From an uncultured Dorea sp. (GTDB taxonomy: Bacteria; Bacillota; Clostridia; Lachnospirales; Lachnospiraceae), in NCBI GenBank assembly GCA_910587575.1, contig CAJULU010000003.1, positions 28,072 through 92,071 of the forward strand: a stretch of 64,000 nucleotides of DNA, written 5' to 3'. How positions within the stretch are numbered: position 1 is the first letter of the stretch; each line of letters opens with the position of its first letter. Positions 53,279 through 63,600 of the stretch are shown piece after piece. Below the pieces are notes generated by a model, which saw only the letters and a list, made by a program, of their open reading frames with translations, was not told where the DNA came from and made no database searches. Both the position numbers and the translations under genes were made by a program.

Positions 53279-54361
53279 TTGGCACAGTCTAAGAACAGAA
53301 GGTATGATTATACACTTCTTACTGCGTTATTTCTGCTTGTGGTTACGGGGCTTGTGATCCTCTACAGTACCAGCGCATATAATGGCGAGGTGAAATTCCA
53401 CGATTCATTTTATTATCTGAAGAAACAGATATTTGCGACATCCCTGGGAATCGCCGCCATGTTTGTGGTTGCGAATATGGATTATCATGTGTGGCGTCAT
53501 TTTGCCATACTGGGATATATGACGGCAATCCTTCTGTCGGTGGCGGTCTTGTTCATAGGTGATGAGATTAACGGTTCCAAAAGATGGCTGTCTTTGGGGC
53601 CTTTTTCTTTTCAGCCGTCAGAGTTCGCCAAGGTTGCGCTGATTCTGTTCCTTGCCCAGATGGTGACCAGGAATGTGAAGGAGATCGGGAAGATGCGCAC
53701 CATGCTGAAGATCATGGTGATGATCCTTCCGGTGGTGGGACTCGTGGGAGCCAGTAACTTAAGCACTGCGATTATTATCCTGGGGATCGGGGTCATCCTG
53801 ATCTTCGTGGCAAGTCCGAAGTACGGACAGTTCGTTTTCATGGGAGTCCTTGGAATCGGATTCATGGCAGTTTTTCTGGCTCTGGAGAGTTACAGGCTTG
53901 AGAGGCTGGCAATCTGGAGGAACCCGGAAGCTTACGAGAAGGGATACCAGACATTGCAGGGATTGTATGCGATCGGATCCGGCGGGCTGTTCGGCCGGGG
54001 ACTTGGGGAGAGTATCCAGAAGCTGGGATTCGTCCCGGAGGCCCAGAATGACATGATTTTTTCCATTGTATGTGAGGAACTGGGACTGTTCGGGGCGGGA
54101 TTTGTTCTGATCCTGTTTCTGATTCTGATCTGGCGTTTTTTCGTGATTGCGACACATGCCGGCGACCTGTTCGGCGCATTGATAGCGACAGGAGCCATGG
54201 GACATATGATGATCCAGGTGATACTGAATATTGCGGTGGTTACAAATACGATTCCGAATACGGGGATAACGCTGCCGTTTATCAGCTATGGAGGAACCTC
54301 GGTGGTATTTCTGCTGGTGGAGATGGGGCTTGTGCTCAGCGTATCATCTCTGGTAAAATAA
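53279..54361 (+). CDS. ftsW: FtsW, septal SEDS glycosyltransferase
   Basis: 360 residues, ten membrane segments. Start TTG at 53279 with AAGGAG nine bases upstream. Motifs: GLVILYSTSAYNG, NGSKRWLSLGPFSFQPSEFA, NLSTAIIILGIG, YQTLQGLYAIGSGGLFGRGL, NTGITLPFISYGGTSV. Position between murD and ftsQ identifies it as FtsW; murG, normally next, is missing. Confidence 0.93.
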   Translation: MAQSKNRRYDYTLLTALFLLVVTGLVILYSTSAYNGEVKFHDSFYYLKKQIFATSLGIAAMFVVANMDYHVWRHFAILGYMTAILLSVAVLFIGDEINGSKRWLSLGPFSFQPSEFAKVALILFLAQMVTRNVKEIGKMRTMLKIMVMILPVVGLVGASNLSTAIIILGIGVILIFVASPKYGQFVFMGVLGIGFMAVFLALESYRLERLAIWRNPEAYEKGYQTLQGLYAIGSGGLFGRGLGESIQKLGFVPEAQNDMIFSIVCEELGLFGAGFVLILFLILIWRFFVIATHAGDLFGALIATGAMGHMMIQVILNIAVVTNTIPNTGITLPFISYGGTSVVFLLVEMGLVLSVSSLVK

Positions 54362-54375
54362 GGGAGTATAGGAAA

Positions 54376-55263
54376 ATGGGAAAGAAAGAATACCGGGAAC
54401 GGGAAGGCCCGAGAAGAAGAAAGAAGAAAAAGTCCCACAGAGTCTATGCAGCGGTTGTTCTTGTGCTTGGCCTGGCAATCATTGCGGCGATTCTCTTTCT
54501 TCTGTTCTATGTGCAGAAGATTGAGGTGAGCGGGAATGATTATGTGACGGAGCAGGAGATTCTGGAAACGGTTCAGGAGGATGAATTTTCAATAAATGCG
54601 CTGTATATTCTGGGGAAATATGCATTAGGGAAGGGGAATGTGCTGCCATGCCTGGATCAGATGAAGGTGAGCCTTAAGACGCCCTGGATTGTGAAGGTGT
54701 CGGTGAAGGAGAAGCCGATTGTCGGATACATACAGAATGGAGACACGTATAGTTATTTTGACAAGGAAGGGCTGGTGGTGCTGGAATCCCCCTCGTTGAT
54801 CGAAGGAATTCCTTATATTGAGGGAATCGGTATGGGAGAAGTGAAGCTTTACCAGCATCTTGAGAGTAAGAATAAGAAGATTTTCCAACAGATTCTGGAG
54901 ACTTCCAGAGAGATTACCAAGTATGAACTGGATCCCGACAGGATTGTCTGTGAGGAGGATGTCATCTGTCTGTATATCGGAAGAATCCGCATTCGTCTTG
55001 GAAAGAATGTTTCGGCGGTAAAGATCGCACAGATTCAGCCGATCCTTGAAAAGATCGGAGATAAGGAAGGGACGCTGCATCTGGAGAATTATTCGGAAGT
55101 CCGGAAGACGGTGACATTTCAGGAGGAACCGCTTGCCCAGGAGAGCCAGGAGGGGACGGGAGAGCCGGATGGCGGTCAGTCTCAGGACGGATCGGGTGAA
55201 CCGGAAACGGAAGATGAGGGAACGCCGGAGACTTCGGATGCTCTGGCGGAAACTTCAGACTGA
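54376..55263 (+). CDS. divIB: cell division protein FtsQ/DivIB
   Basis: 295 residues. A basic cytoplasmic tail (REGPRRRKKKKSHR), one membrane helix, then a POTRA-like start VQKIEVSGNDYVTEQEILET and the beta domain. Unusually, the C terminus adds about 45 residues of acidic, Gly/Glu/Ser-rich sequence (EESQ.. to ALAETSD) with no fold. Just after ftsW and 190 bp before ftsZ. Confidence 0.85.
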   Translation: MGKKEYREREGPRRRKKKKSHRVYAAVVLVLGLAIIAAILFLLFYVQKIEVSGNDYVTEQEILETVQEDEFSINALYILGKYALGKGNVLPCLDQMKVSLKTPWIVKVSVKEKPIVGYIQNGDTYSYFDKEGLVVLESPSLIEGIPYIEGIGMGEVKLYQHLESKNKKIFQQILETSREITKYELDPDRIVCEEDVICLYIGRIRIRLGKNVSAVKIAQIQPILEKIGDKEGTLHLENYSEVRKTVTFQEEPLAQESQEGTGEPDGGQSQDGSGEPETEDEGTPETSDALAETSD

Positions 55264-55337
55264 TGTCCCAAAACCGGATAATCGGAAGCGGCAGGAAGAA
55301 AAGCGAGAATAAAATTGAGAAAAATAGAGGAATTCTA

Positions 55338-55428
55338 TTGATATTTTGCACAAAAGTCTATATTATATAGTATATATGGCAAAGAACACATTTCATTTGC
55401 TTTATGTGTGGGATGTATGATATATAAT
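55338..55428 (+). promoter_or_regulatory. promoter region of ftsZ
   Basis: TTGATA (55338-55343), a 17-bp spacer and TATTAT (55361-55366). A second possible promoter, TTGCTT (55397) with TATATA or TATAAT at 55421-55428, lies closer to the gene. Confidence 0.5.
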
Positions 55429-55453
55429 AAGGATAACAAAGGAGGAGAAACCC

Positions 55454-56719
55454 TTGCTAGAAATTAAAACGAATGAATCAGAAGCAGCGGCGAAGATAAT
55501 TGTTGTTGGAGTCGGCGGCGGCGGCAATAATGCCGTGAACCGAATGATTGATGAACAGATTGCCGGTGTTGAGTTTATTGCTATTAATACAGATAAGCAG
55601 GCGCTCCAGTTATGTAAGGCGCCGACGCTGATGCAGATTGGCGAGAAGATCACAAAGGGGCTTGGAGCAGGAGCGAGACCGGAGATCGGTGAGAAAGCGG
55701 CGGAGGAGAGTGCAGAGGAAGTATCATCAGCCCTTAAGGGAGCGGACATGGTGTTCGTTACCTGCGGTATGGGCGGCGGTACAGGAACCGGTGCAACTCC
55801 TGTAGTTGCGCGGATTGCCAAGGAACTTGGCGCACTGACGGTAGGCGTGGTGACGAAGCCTTTCCGTTTTGAGTCCAAGACGCGTATGAACAATGCGCTT
55901 TCAGGCATTGAGAAGCTGAAAGAGAGCGTGGACACGCTGATCGTCATCCCCAATGACAAGCTTCTTGAAGTGGTGGACAGGCGTACCACCATGCCGGAAG
56001 CTTTGAAGAAAGCGGACGAGGTATTGCAGCAGGGTATTCAGGGCATTACCGACCTGATTAATGTACCTGCGCTGATCAACCTGGACTTTGCGGATGTTCA
56101 GACGGTTATGACAGACAAGGGTATTGCGCATATTGGTATCGGACAGGGCAGAGGTGATGATAAGGCTCTTGAGGCTGTCAAGCAGGCGGTTTCCAGTCCG
56201 CTGCTTGAGACGACCATCGCAGGGGCTTCACATGTGATCATCAATGTATCCGGTGACATTACGCTGATGGATGCATCCGATGCGGCTGAGTATGTACAGG
56301 ATCTTGCAGGTGAGGATGCGAATATTATCTTCGGCGCCATGTATGATGATGCAAGAACGGATGAGGCGACCATTACAGTGATTGCGACCGGACTTCATAA
56401 TGTGGGCGGCAGTGCGTCCAAGCTGAAATCAAGACTTGAGACACCAAGGAACGGCACCATGGGTCATGCAGGAGGCGGTATGCAGCAGGGCGGATATGAC
56501 CGGTCCATGCAGCAGGGCGGATATGACAGATCTATGCAGCAGGGCGGACCGGCGGCTCCGAGACTGGATTTCGGAATGGGCGGCATGAAGAGCAGCGGTA
56601 CATCGGCAATGCCGAGACGTCCGGTGGGCGGAACAGCGCCTTCTCTGGATACGCCAAGAACTCCGTCCAGCAAGGTGAAAGAGCAGTCTATCAAGATACC
56701 CGACTTCTTTAAGAAGTAA
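55454..56719 (+). CDS. ftsZ: cell division GTPase FtsZ
   Basis: 421 residues. TTG start at 55454 with GGAGGAGAAA before it. Motifs: IIVVGVGGGGNNAVNRMI, GGGTGTGATPVVARIA (tubulin signature), ATG-like NTDKQALQ, and the T7 loop NLDFADVQTVM. A Gln/Gly-rich linker holds a 27-bp tandem repeat (MQQGGYDRS, three times), then a conserved C-terminal peptide IKIPDFFKK. It assembles the Z ring. Confidence 0.96.
   Translation: MLEIKTNESEAAAKIIVVGVGGGGNNAVNRMIDEQIAGVEFIAINTDKQALQLCKAPTLMQIGEKITKGLGAGARPEIGEKAAEESAEEVSSALKGADMVFVTCGMGGGTGTGATPVVARIAKELGALTVGVVTKPFRFESKTRMNNALSGIEKLKESVDTLIVIPNDKLLEVVDRRTTMPEALKKADEVLQQGIQGITDLINVPALINLDFADVQTVMTDKGIAHIGIGQGRGDDKALEAVKQAVSSPLLETTIAGASHVIINVSGDITLMDASDAAEYVQDLAGEDANIIFGAMYDDARTDEATITVIATGLHNVGGSASKLKSRLETPRNGTMGHAGGGMQQGGYDRSMQQGGYDRSMQQGGPAAPRLDFGMGGMKSSGTSAMPRRPVGGTAPSLDTPRTPSSKVKEQSIKIPDFFKK
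56480..56555 (+). repeat. 27-bp tandem repeat in the ftsZ linker
   Basis: Three units beginning at 56480, 56507 and 56534, spacing 27 bp, each coding MQQGG followed by YDRS in the first two. Confidence 0.85.
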
Positions 56720-56781
56720 GAATATTGTTTTATCAATATATAATCTGCAGCAGGATCATAGGATCATAAAGTACCATAAGA

Positions 56782-56817
56782 GATTCGGGCACATGAGATA
56801 TGTGTTCGGGTCTTTTT
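56782..56817 (+). terminator. terminator after ftsZ
   Basis: A 13-bp stem (56782-56794 with 56800-56812, several G-U pairs) and a 5-nt loop, followed by TTTTT. Confidence 0.75.
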
Positions 56818-57041
56818 ATGATTTTTGAATGGTATTCTGGCAGAATCATTTCTATTCGAGTCCGTCTGACATGATCTGACAAATGATTACAGTAAATTTC
56901 ATTTTTTTCCAGCAATTTGCAGTTTATTCCCTTAAAATTCTTTCTTTTATGTCAAAAAAAGATACCAAGTCTTGTGTCTGTATTTGAAGGATTCCCACAA
57001 ATCCATTTCCTATAAAACTAGATATTGTGGTCAATGAGGTC

Positions 57042-57106
57042 TGTCGAACGAAAATCGGGATTCGTCCCACCATCTGACAAAATCTTTTGCCTGTGGCTCG
57101 TATAAT
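57042..57106 (+). promoter_or_regulatory. Spo0A-box-like sites and -10 of spoIIGA
   Basis: TGTCGAA (57042-57048) matches the Spo0A box TGNCGAA; TGACAAA (57075-57081) is one base off. TATAAT lies at 57101-57106, without a normal -35. spoIIG in Bacillus is Spo0A-activated with such an arrangement. The rest of 56818-57041 shows no gene. Confidence 0.5.
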
Positions 57107-57171
57107 GAATCTTGCTTAAGTAATTATTCGATTTCGTGTCACTGATCGTATCTAAAGAAAGAAGGTGGAGC

Positions 57172-57999
57172 GTGCATTATGAGTTGTACATAGACGTATT
57201 TTTTATGGAAAATTTTGCGATGGATTTTATCCTGCTTGTGATTGTACGCAAGATGATGGGAAGTTCTGCTGCATACTGGCGGATCTGCCTTGGGGCGGTT
57301 TTCGGGGCGTTTCTGACCTGCCTTGCGGTGGCCCTGCCGGTTCCATATGCGTTTGTAAAACTCATACTGCTCCATGGACTGGTAAATATCGCAATGGTCA
57401 GAATCGGGATTCAGACCAAAGGATGGCAGGAACTTTTGAGGGCGTGGTTGATGCTCTATATCAGCGGGTTCCTGGCAGGCGGGGTCTTTGGATTCCTCAG
57501 ACAGTATGTCCGGGCGGGAAGTCTTTTTCTTGCTTTGGCTGTCGCCAGTTATTACGTGGTATCCGGTATCTGGAGCCTGGTGGTGTATCTGGGAAGGCAG
57601 AGCCGGTACAGATGCCGGGTGGTGCTGTCAGATGGAGGGAGGAGCGTTGCCGTGCAGGCTCTGATTGATACGGGCAACTGCCTGAAAGATGACATTACGG
57701 GAAAGCCGGTCAGTATTATTGACAAAAATGTAATCAGGAAACTAAGGGGAGAAAATGACATAACAGGAATACGTTATATTTCATATCACTCTATCGGAAA
57801 AGCGGAAGGTGTAATGCCATTAGTGACGCTGGATGGGATGTATGTATGCAGAAAAGAAAAGGAATGGGTTGAAAAACCGCTGGCAGCCATCTGTGAGGGA
57901 GATATGACGGCTGACCGTTATGAGATGATTTTGAATCCTGATGTCTTAATAGGAGGGATAGACTATGGTAATAAGAGTCGCAGTACCGCATCAATTTAA
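57172..57999 (+). CDS. spoIIGA: sporulation sigma-E factor-processing peptidase SpoIIGA
   Basis: 275 residues. GTG start at 57172 (HYELYIDVFFMENFAMDFIL, the family N terminus). Five membrane helices, then a cytoplasmic aspartic-protease-like domain with LIDTGNCLKDDITGKPV and a late GGIDY. It cleaves the pro-sequence of SigE at the sporulation septum. The gene overlaps sigE by 35 bp. GAAGGTGGAGC precedes the start. Confidence 0.92.
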   Translation: MHYELYIDVFFMENFAMDFILLVIVRKMMGSSAAYWRICLGAVFGAFLTCLAVALPVPYAFVKLILLHGLVNIAMVRIGIQTKGWQELLRAWLMLYISGFLAGGVFGFLRQYVRAGSLFLALAVASYYVVSGIWSLVVYLGRQSRYRCRVVLSDGGRSVAVQALIDTGNCLKDDITGKPVSIIDKNVIRKLRGENDITGIRYISYHSIGKAEGVMPLVTLDGMYVCRKEKEWVEKPLAAICEGDMTADRYEMILNPDVLIGGIDYGNKSRSTASI

Positions 58000-58705
58000 A
58001 CTGAAAGTAGTTCCGGATTTCCGGACATTATTGTTCCCGGATAAGAAGGACGTCCACTATATCGGAGGTTCGGATATCCTGCCTGCGCCGCTCAATACCA
58101 GCGAAGAGACGGCGGCGATTAATGATTTAGGCTCAGAGGATGACGAGTCGGCAAGAAAAATGCTGATTGAGCATAATCTGAGGCTGGTGGTCTACATTGC
58201 GAAAAAATTTGACAATACAGGGGTGGGTGTGGAAGATCTGATCTCCATCGGAACCATCGGGCTGATCAAGGCCATCAATACGTTTAACCCGGAAAAAAAT
58301 ATCAAGCTGGCGACCTATGCGTCCCGATGTATCGAAAACGAAATTCTGATGTATCTGCGCAGAAATAATAAGACGAAGATGGAAGTGTCCATTGACGAGC
58401 CGTTAAACGTGGACTGGGACGGCAATGAACTGCTTCTGTCAGATATTCTGGGGACGGAGGAGGATACCATCTACAAGGATCTGGAAAATGAAGTAGAAAG
58501 GAAACTCCTGATTAAGGCGATCAGCCGTCTCTCGGGAAGGGAGCGGACGATTATCAAGATGCGGTTCGGCCTGGGAATGCCGGATGGAGAGGAGCGGACC
58601 CAGAAGGAGGTTGCAGATATTCTGGGGATTTCCCAGTCGTACATATCGAGGCTGGAGAAGAAGATTATGCAGAGGCTGAAGCGGGAGATGGTAAAGTATT
58701 CTTAA
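57965..58705 (+). CDS. sigE: RNA polymerase sporulation sigma factor SigE
   Basis: 246 residues. A pro-sequence of about 27 residues precedes the sigma-70 family regions: region 2 IEHNLRLVVYIAKKFDNTGV, LISIGTIGLIKAINTFNPEK, LATYASRCIENEILMYLRR; region 4 SGRERTIIKMRFGLGMPDGE and KEVADILGISQSYISRLEKK. It directs early mother-cell genes; the cotJ operon in this window has a SigE-like -10. AATAGGAGGGATAGACT precedes the ATG. Confidence 0.95.
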   Translation: MVIRVAVPHQFKLKVVPDFRTLLFPDKKDVHYIGGSDILPAPLNTSEETAAINDLGSEDDESARKMLIEHNLRLVVYIAKKFDNTGVGVEDLISIGTIGLIKAINTFNPEKNIKLATYASRCIENEILMYLRRNNKTKMEVSIDEPLNVDWDGNELLLSDILGTEEDTIYKDLENEVERKLLIKAISRLSGRERTIIKMRFGLGMPDGEERTQKEVADILGISQSYISRLEKKIMQRLKREMVKYS

Positions 58706-58753
58706 GGTATACCGGACTCTGGTTAATAAAGTATAGAAAACAACCCTGGATGG

Positions 58754-58762
58754 TGCTATAAT
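58754..58762 (+). promoter_or_regulatory. extended -10 promoter of the beta-CASP gene
   Basis: TGCTATAAT at 58754-58762, 23 bp before the start codon. The -35 is weak. Confidence 0.45.
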
Positions 58763-58784
58763 AAAAAGAAAAGGGGTTGGAGAG

Positions 58785-60392
58785 ATGAGACTTGAGTTTA
58801 TTGGGGCGGCTCATGAAGTGACTGGAAGCTGTCATTATCTGAATGCATGCGGAAAGAATATTCTGATTGACTGTGGTCTGGAGCAGGGACCAGACCTGTA
58901 CGAGAACCAGGAAATGCCGGTATCTGCGGGTGAGATTGACTATGTTCTTCTGACACATGCCCATATTGACCACTCTGGCAGGATCCCACTTCTGTGCAGG
59001 CAGGGATTTGCGGGAGAGATCGTCACCACCTTCGCCACGTCAGACCTGTGCAGCATCATGCTCCGTGACAGCGCCCACATCCAGGAGTTTGAGGCAGAGT
59101 GGAGGAACCGGAAAGGAAAGAGAAGCGGGGAGGCGTTGTTTGAACCGCTGTATACCATGGAAGATGCGGATGCTGCTATCAAGCTGCTGGCTCCATGCGA
59201 CTATGAGCAGCGGATTACCCTGTGCGAAGGGATTGAGGTACAGTTCCATGACATGGGACATTTACTGGGGTCGGCGAGTATCGAGGTGTGGGTTACGGAG
59301 GAAGGGGTGACAAAGAAGATTGTCTTCTCTGGTGACGTGGGAAATGCAAACCAGCCGATTATCAGAGAACCGCAGAAGGTGAAGGAAGCGGACTATATTG
59401 TCATTGAGTCCACCTATGGGGACAGAACTCACGGGGACGTGATCCCGGACTATATCGGTGAATTTACAAGAATCCTGAGAGAGACTTTTGCCAGAGGGGG
59501 CAATGTGGTGATTCCGTCATTTGCCGTAGGACGTACCCAGGAGCTTCTGTATTTTATCCGGGAGATTAAGGAGAAGGATCTGCTGCCGGAGTTCCGGGGA
59601 TTCGAGGTCTATGTGGATAGTCCGCTGGCCATTGGGGCAACAAATGTGTTCAATAAAAATGTGAAGTCCTGTTTTGACGAAGAGGCAATGGCGCTGGTGG
59701 AACGGGGAATCAACCCGTTGCTGTTCCCGGGGCTTAAGACTACCATCACCAGCGATGAGTCCCGGATGATTAATTTCGATGAGAAGCCCAAGGTGATTCT
59801 GTCGGCCTCCGGTATGTGCGAGGCAGGACGTATCCGTCATCATCTGAAACATAATCTGTGGCGTCCGGAGTGTACCATCTGTTTTGTGGGCTATCAGGCA
59901 GTGGGGACTTTAGGGCGTAAGCTGATTGAGGGAGCGCAGAGCGTGAAGCTGTTTGGGGAAGATATTACGGTGAATGCAAAGATTGAGACGCTCCGGGGAA
60001 TCAGCGGGCATGCGGATATGAACGGTCTGCTGGACTGGCTGAAAGGATTTGAGAACAGACCGGAACGAGTGTTTGTAGTACATGGTGAGGATCAGGTGAC
60101 GGATCATTTTGCACGACTTGTGGAGGAGACGATCGGGTGTCCGGCGTTTGCACCATATTCAGGCGGGACGGTGGATCTCATGACGAATGAGATCTTAACG
60201 GAAGGCTTAAAGATTCCTAAGAAAGCAGCAGAGAAGCCCGCCAGATCTAGGGCGATCCAGGCGTTCCAGCGGGTGGTTGCAGCTGCAAAGAGGCTGCTTG
60301 AGGTGGTCTATAAGAATGAAGGGCTGGCCAATAAGGAACTGGCGAAGTTTGAGACGCAGATCCAGAATCTGGCGGATAAGTGGGACCGGTAA
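58785..60392 (+). CDS. metallo-beta-lactamase/beta-CASP ribonuclease-like protein
   Basis: 535 residues. Metal site LLTHAHIDHSGRIPLL, FHDMGHLLGSASIE and FSGDVGNANQPI; beta-CASP motifs IVIESTYGDRTHG, SFAVGRTQELLYF, ILSASGMCEAGRIRHH and GISGHADMNGLLDWL. Related to CPSF-73-type nucleases and bacterial RNase J relatives, so it probably cuts RNA. Extra C-terminal helices (AAAKRLLEVVYKNEG) are unusual. Cytoplasmic, monocistronic. Confidence 0.9.
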   Translation: MRLEFIGAAHEVTGSCHYLNACGKNILIDCGLEQGPDLYENQEMPVSAGEIDYVLLTHAHIDHSGRIPLLCRQGFAGEIVTTFATSDLCSIMLRDSAHIQEFEAEWRNRKGKRSGEALFEPLYTMEDADAAIKLLAPCDYEQRITLCEGIEVQFHDMGHLLGSASIEVWVTEEGVTKKIVFSGDVGNANQPIIREPQKVKEADYIVIESTYGDRTHGDVIPDYIGEFTRILRETFARGGNVVIPSFAVGRTQELLYFIREIKEKDLLPEFRGFEVYVDSPLAIGATNVFNKNVKSCFDEEAMALVERGINPLLFPGLKTTITSDESRMINFDEKPKVILSASGMCEAGRIRHHLKHNLWRPECTICFVGYQAVGTLGRKLIEGAQSVKLFGEDITVNAKIETLRGISGHADMNGLLDWLKGFENRPERVFVVHGEDQVTDHFARLVEETIGCPAFAPYSGGTVDLMTNEILTEGLKIPKKAAEKPARSRAIQAFQRVVAAAKRLLEVVYKNEGLANKELAKFETQIQNLADKWDR

Positions 60393-60460
60393 AAGGTTTC
60401 CGGCTTCCGGCTCTGCCTGTGTGCGGCTGTAAGAAGTGAATCATGAGAATCAGAAATAGA

Positions 60461-60495
60461 AACCAGGTGCAGTGAAAGAGAGCTGCCCTGGTTTT
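60461..60495 (+). terminator. terminator after the beta-CASP gene
   Basis: AACCAGG and GCAG pair with CTGC and CCTGGTT, followed by TTTA. Confidence 0.7.
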
Positions 60496-60538
60496 ATTAT
60501 TTGTACTAGATATAGTGGTCAGTACAAAAGGTTTACAT

Positions 60539-60569
60539 AATTTACAAAAAATTCATAAAATTGTAAATT
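60539..60569 (+). promoter_or_regulatory. AT-rich region with inverted repeat upstream of the secreted dockerin gene
   Basis: AATTTACAA (60539-60547) and TTGTAAATT (60561-60569) form a 9-bp inverted repeat with a 13-bp gap. The surrounding 60496-60698 is AT-rich and otherwise holds only a small hairpin (GGCAG / CTGCC near 60633). Confidence 0.35.
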
Positions 60570-60698
60570 TTAACGTTAATTTATGTTGATGTTCAGACGA
60601 TATTTATGATATATTTATGCCTGGGGAGTTAGGCAGAAGGCTGCCTGGATGAACCTGTAAATATAGAAAATAAGGGGTGTAAGGGAAAGGAGAGAAGT

Positions 60699-63600
60699 AT
60701 GAAGCGGATAGTTTCATTCATGCTGGCGGCGGTGCTGGTACTCGCACCATGTATGCAGAGTTTCGCAACGGGTGATGTGCCGTCAGCGGAGGGGTCTGCA
60801 GGCCCGCAGGATCCGACGCCGCCGGGCGGACCGGATCAGAAAACGCTGACGGATGGACCGGATCAGTCAACGGTGACAGACGGGACAACGGACAGTGATG
60901 CAGGCAATGGCAATGGGGGCGGAAATACGCCGGTTCCACAAGAGCCAGTGCCGCCGTTGGGAACGGGCATCAATTCGGGAGATATTTCCGGAATACTGCC
61001 TGTAGGAGAACTGGATACTGAGAAAACTGGAGAGGGTGTGACAAAAGGTCAGATTGATGTCTACATTATGCAGACTCTGATTTTTAAGGATAAGATCACA
61101 TATACCGTTTCTCTGAAGGATCCAGGTAATAAGGAAAAGACGCAGGATATCGAGTTTGAGAAGAATTCTTCAGAACTGAAAAAAGGAGTCACCTTTGATA
61201 ATCTGGAGGATGGAAGCTATACACTGTCAATCTCTGCGCCAGGTTACCGTACCAGGGTGCGGACGATTGATGTTAAGGGGCTTGCATACAAGCTGACATA
61301 TTCCACTGGATTTTTAGACGGTTATGAATATGTAGCAGGCCAGAATCACCCGGGAGCTCTTCGGATCGGCGATGTGAATGCTGACGGAGAAATCGACGAT
61401 ACGGATAAAAAGCTGCTGGTTGACAAGATTGATTCCAAGGAGATCTACGATGAGAATGATAAAGAAATCCCTGGAGATCTGAATCTGGACGGACAGGTGG
61501 ATCTTGAAGATCTGAACTACTTTGTTCAGGGATATTTTAAGCCGGGAGAGAGCAAAGAGGCAGGCGCCACCATAGAGACCATTGTGCCGGCATCTGCAAT
61601 CAAGAGTAAGGCGGATGAAAAGACGAAGGCAGAGGGGCTTGATTATCTGTCCAGAGGAGAAGGCGGTGCGAAACTCAGCACGGCAAATGGAAACCCGATC
61701 TCGAAGGAGAATCCGGTTACCGTGGAGTTTGAATTTGAGGAAGGCGTCTATTCAGACGGAATCGTGATTGATTCCAGCGAGGAGAATCCGATTGAGACCG
61801 GAGATCTTCGGATTGAATATACTTATAAGGATGAGTCTGGAAAGGTAGTGGAGGCCGATCCGGTTCAGGTGCCGCTTACGCAGCATGACGTACATACGTT
61901 ACTTACCTATGAAGGAGTAGATGTACAGAAGGATGAATATGGAAATATCGTGATTAATCTGGGAAGCCAGATTGCGGTTAAGAGGGTGACGTTTACCATT
62001 ACCGGAACGAGGAAGAATAATAATCTGGCAGAGATCTCCAGGGTAGAGTTCGTGAACGGTATGGAGAACCGGATTCCGGAGCCGCCAAGGGATATTCCGA
62101 ACCTTCATGAGCCTGTGGCTGGGAATAAATCATTTACCGTGTCCTGGGATCCCAGTGTGAATGTTACAGGATATGAAGTGAAGATCAAAGGTCCTGTGGG
62201 AGAGGAAGAGAATCTGGAGACTGTAGAAGTCATCGTACCGGTAAGAGGATGTTTCCTCTCTGTATCGTCGTTGAACGAAGGCAAACTCGTGAATAAGCAG
62301 GAATACGAGGTAAGCGTACAGTCTGTCAACGGAGCCTGGAAGAGCGGTTACAGCCAGATCAGGAAGGTTACGCCAAAGGTAGACAAGAAGCCGGATGCAC
62401 CGGATTATGTGAGTGTAGTGGGAAGGTATAAGGCCATTGACGTGTCCTGGAAGAAGACGAAGGATACGGATTACTTCCATGTATACTATAAAGAGGCCGG
62501 TGAGGATGCCTTTACAAAGATTGAAGAGAAGATTGAGGACAGTAAGTATACCATCCAGGATCTGAAAGACAAGGCAGATTACGATATTTATGTGACGGGC
62601 GTGAATTCCGAAGGAGAGAGTAATCCGTCAAAGGTCTATACAGCCTCAACCCAGGATCCGAAACCGGCACAGATGCCGAAGTACAAGCTGCTGAACCGGG
62701 CGGACGAGGGAAAGGTAAGCGAGAAGATTGTCAGTGCGAAGTTTGGCGGAGGCGGTATGGTAGACAGTCCGTTGGATACGGAGAAAGATACAGCATGGGG
62801 AGCTGTCGATAATTCGCCTACCTCTCATTACTTTATGAATACCTGGGATGGCGGCGGATATAATCCAATGGGCGGACGAGGCCTTACCTTTGAGTTTGAC
62901 AAGGCGTATAAGATGGACCGGCTTGCATTGCAGGAGGTGACGCCGCAGAGCCAGAATTATGGTTACGCCCAGGTAAGATACTGGGATGCGGCAGGGCAGT
63001 CTCATGATATCCCGAGAGGTTCCATGCGTGTCATTAAAAAGGCTGATTCGGAAGGACGTGCGTACTATGTGCTGAAATTCCCGGGAGCCATTGAGGCAAA
63101 GAAGATTCAGTTTGCGCTTTCCCGTGTCTATGTATACGGAACCATCTCTATTTCAGAGGTATACTTCTATGAGTATGATACGATTGAAGAGGAGATTATG
63201 GCGCTCTATGGGGATGATCTCCACACGGAACTGAAAGAAAGCGTAACACAGGATACGATTGACGCACTGAAAAAGAGGGTCGAGACGAAGGATCCTGTCA
63301 GCAAGGAATTCCATCCGGATCAGGAATATCTGAAGCGTGAACTTCAGAACGCGCAGGATATTCTGGATGCAAAGAATCTGGGCAGAACGGTAAAGGTGTA
63401 TAACACGATCAATACGAAGGACGTAGGACGCGGATTTGGCGGCCTGAATGCATGGCAGCCTCTTGGTGTGACGGCAGCGGCAGGTGAGGAGATCACGGTC
63501 TATGTCGGACATAACAGTAAGAGAGCCGGTGATAGCACGAATCTGCAGCTTGTAAGTACACAGTACCATTCAGAAGCGGCTTCCATGTTCCAGGTGGTGG

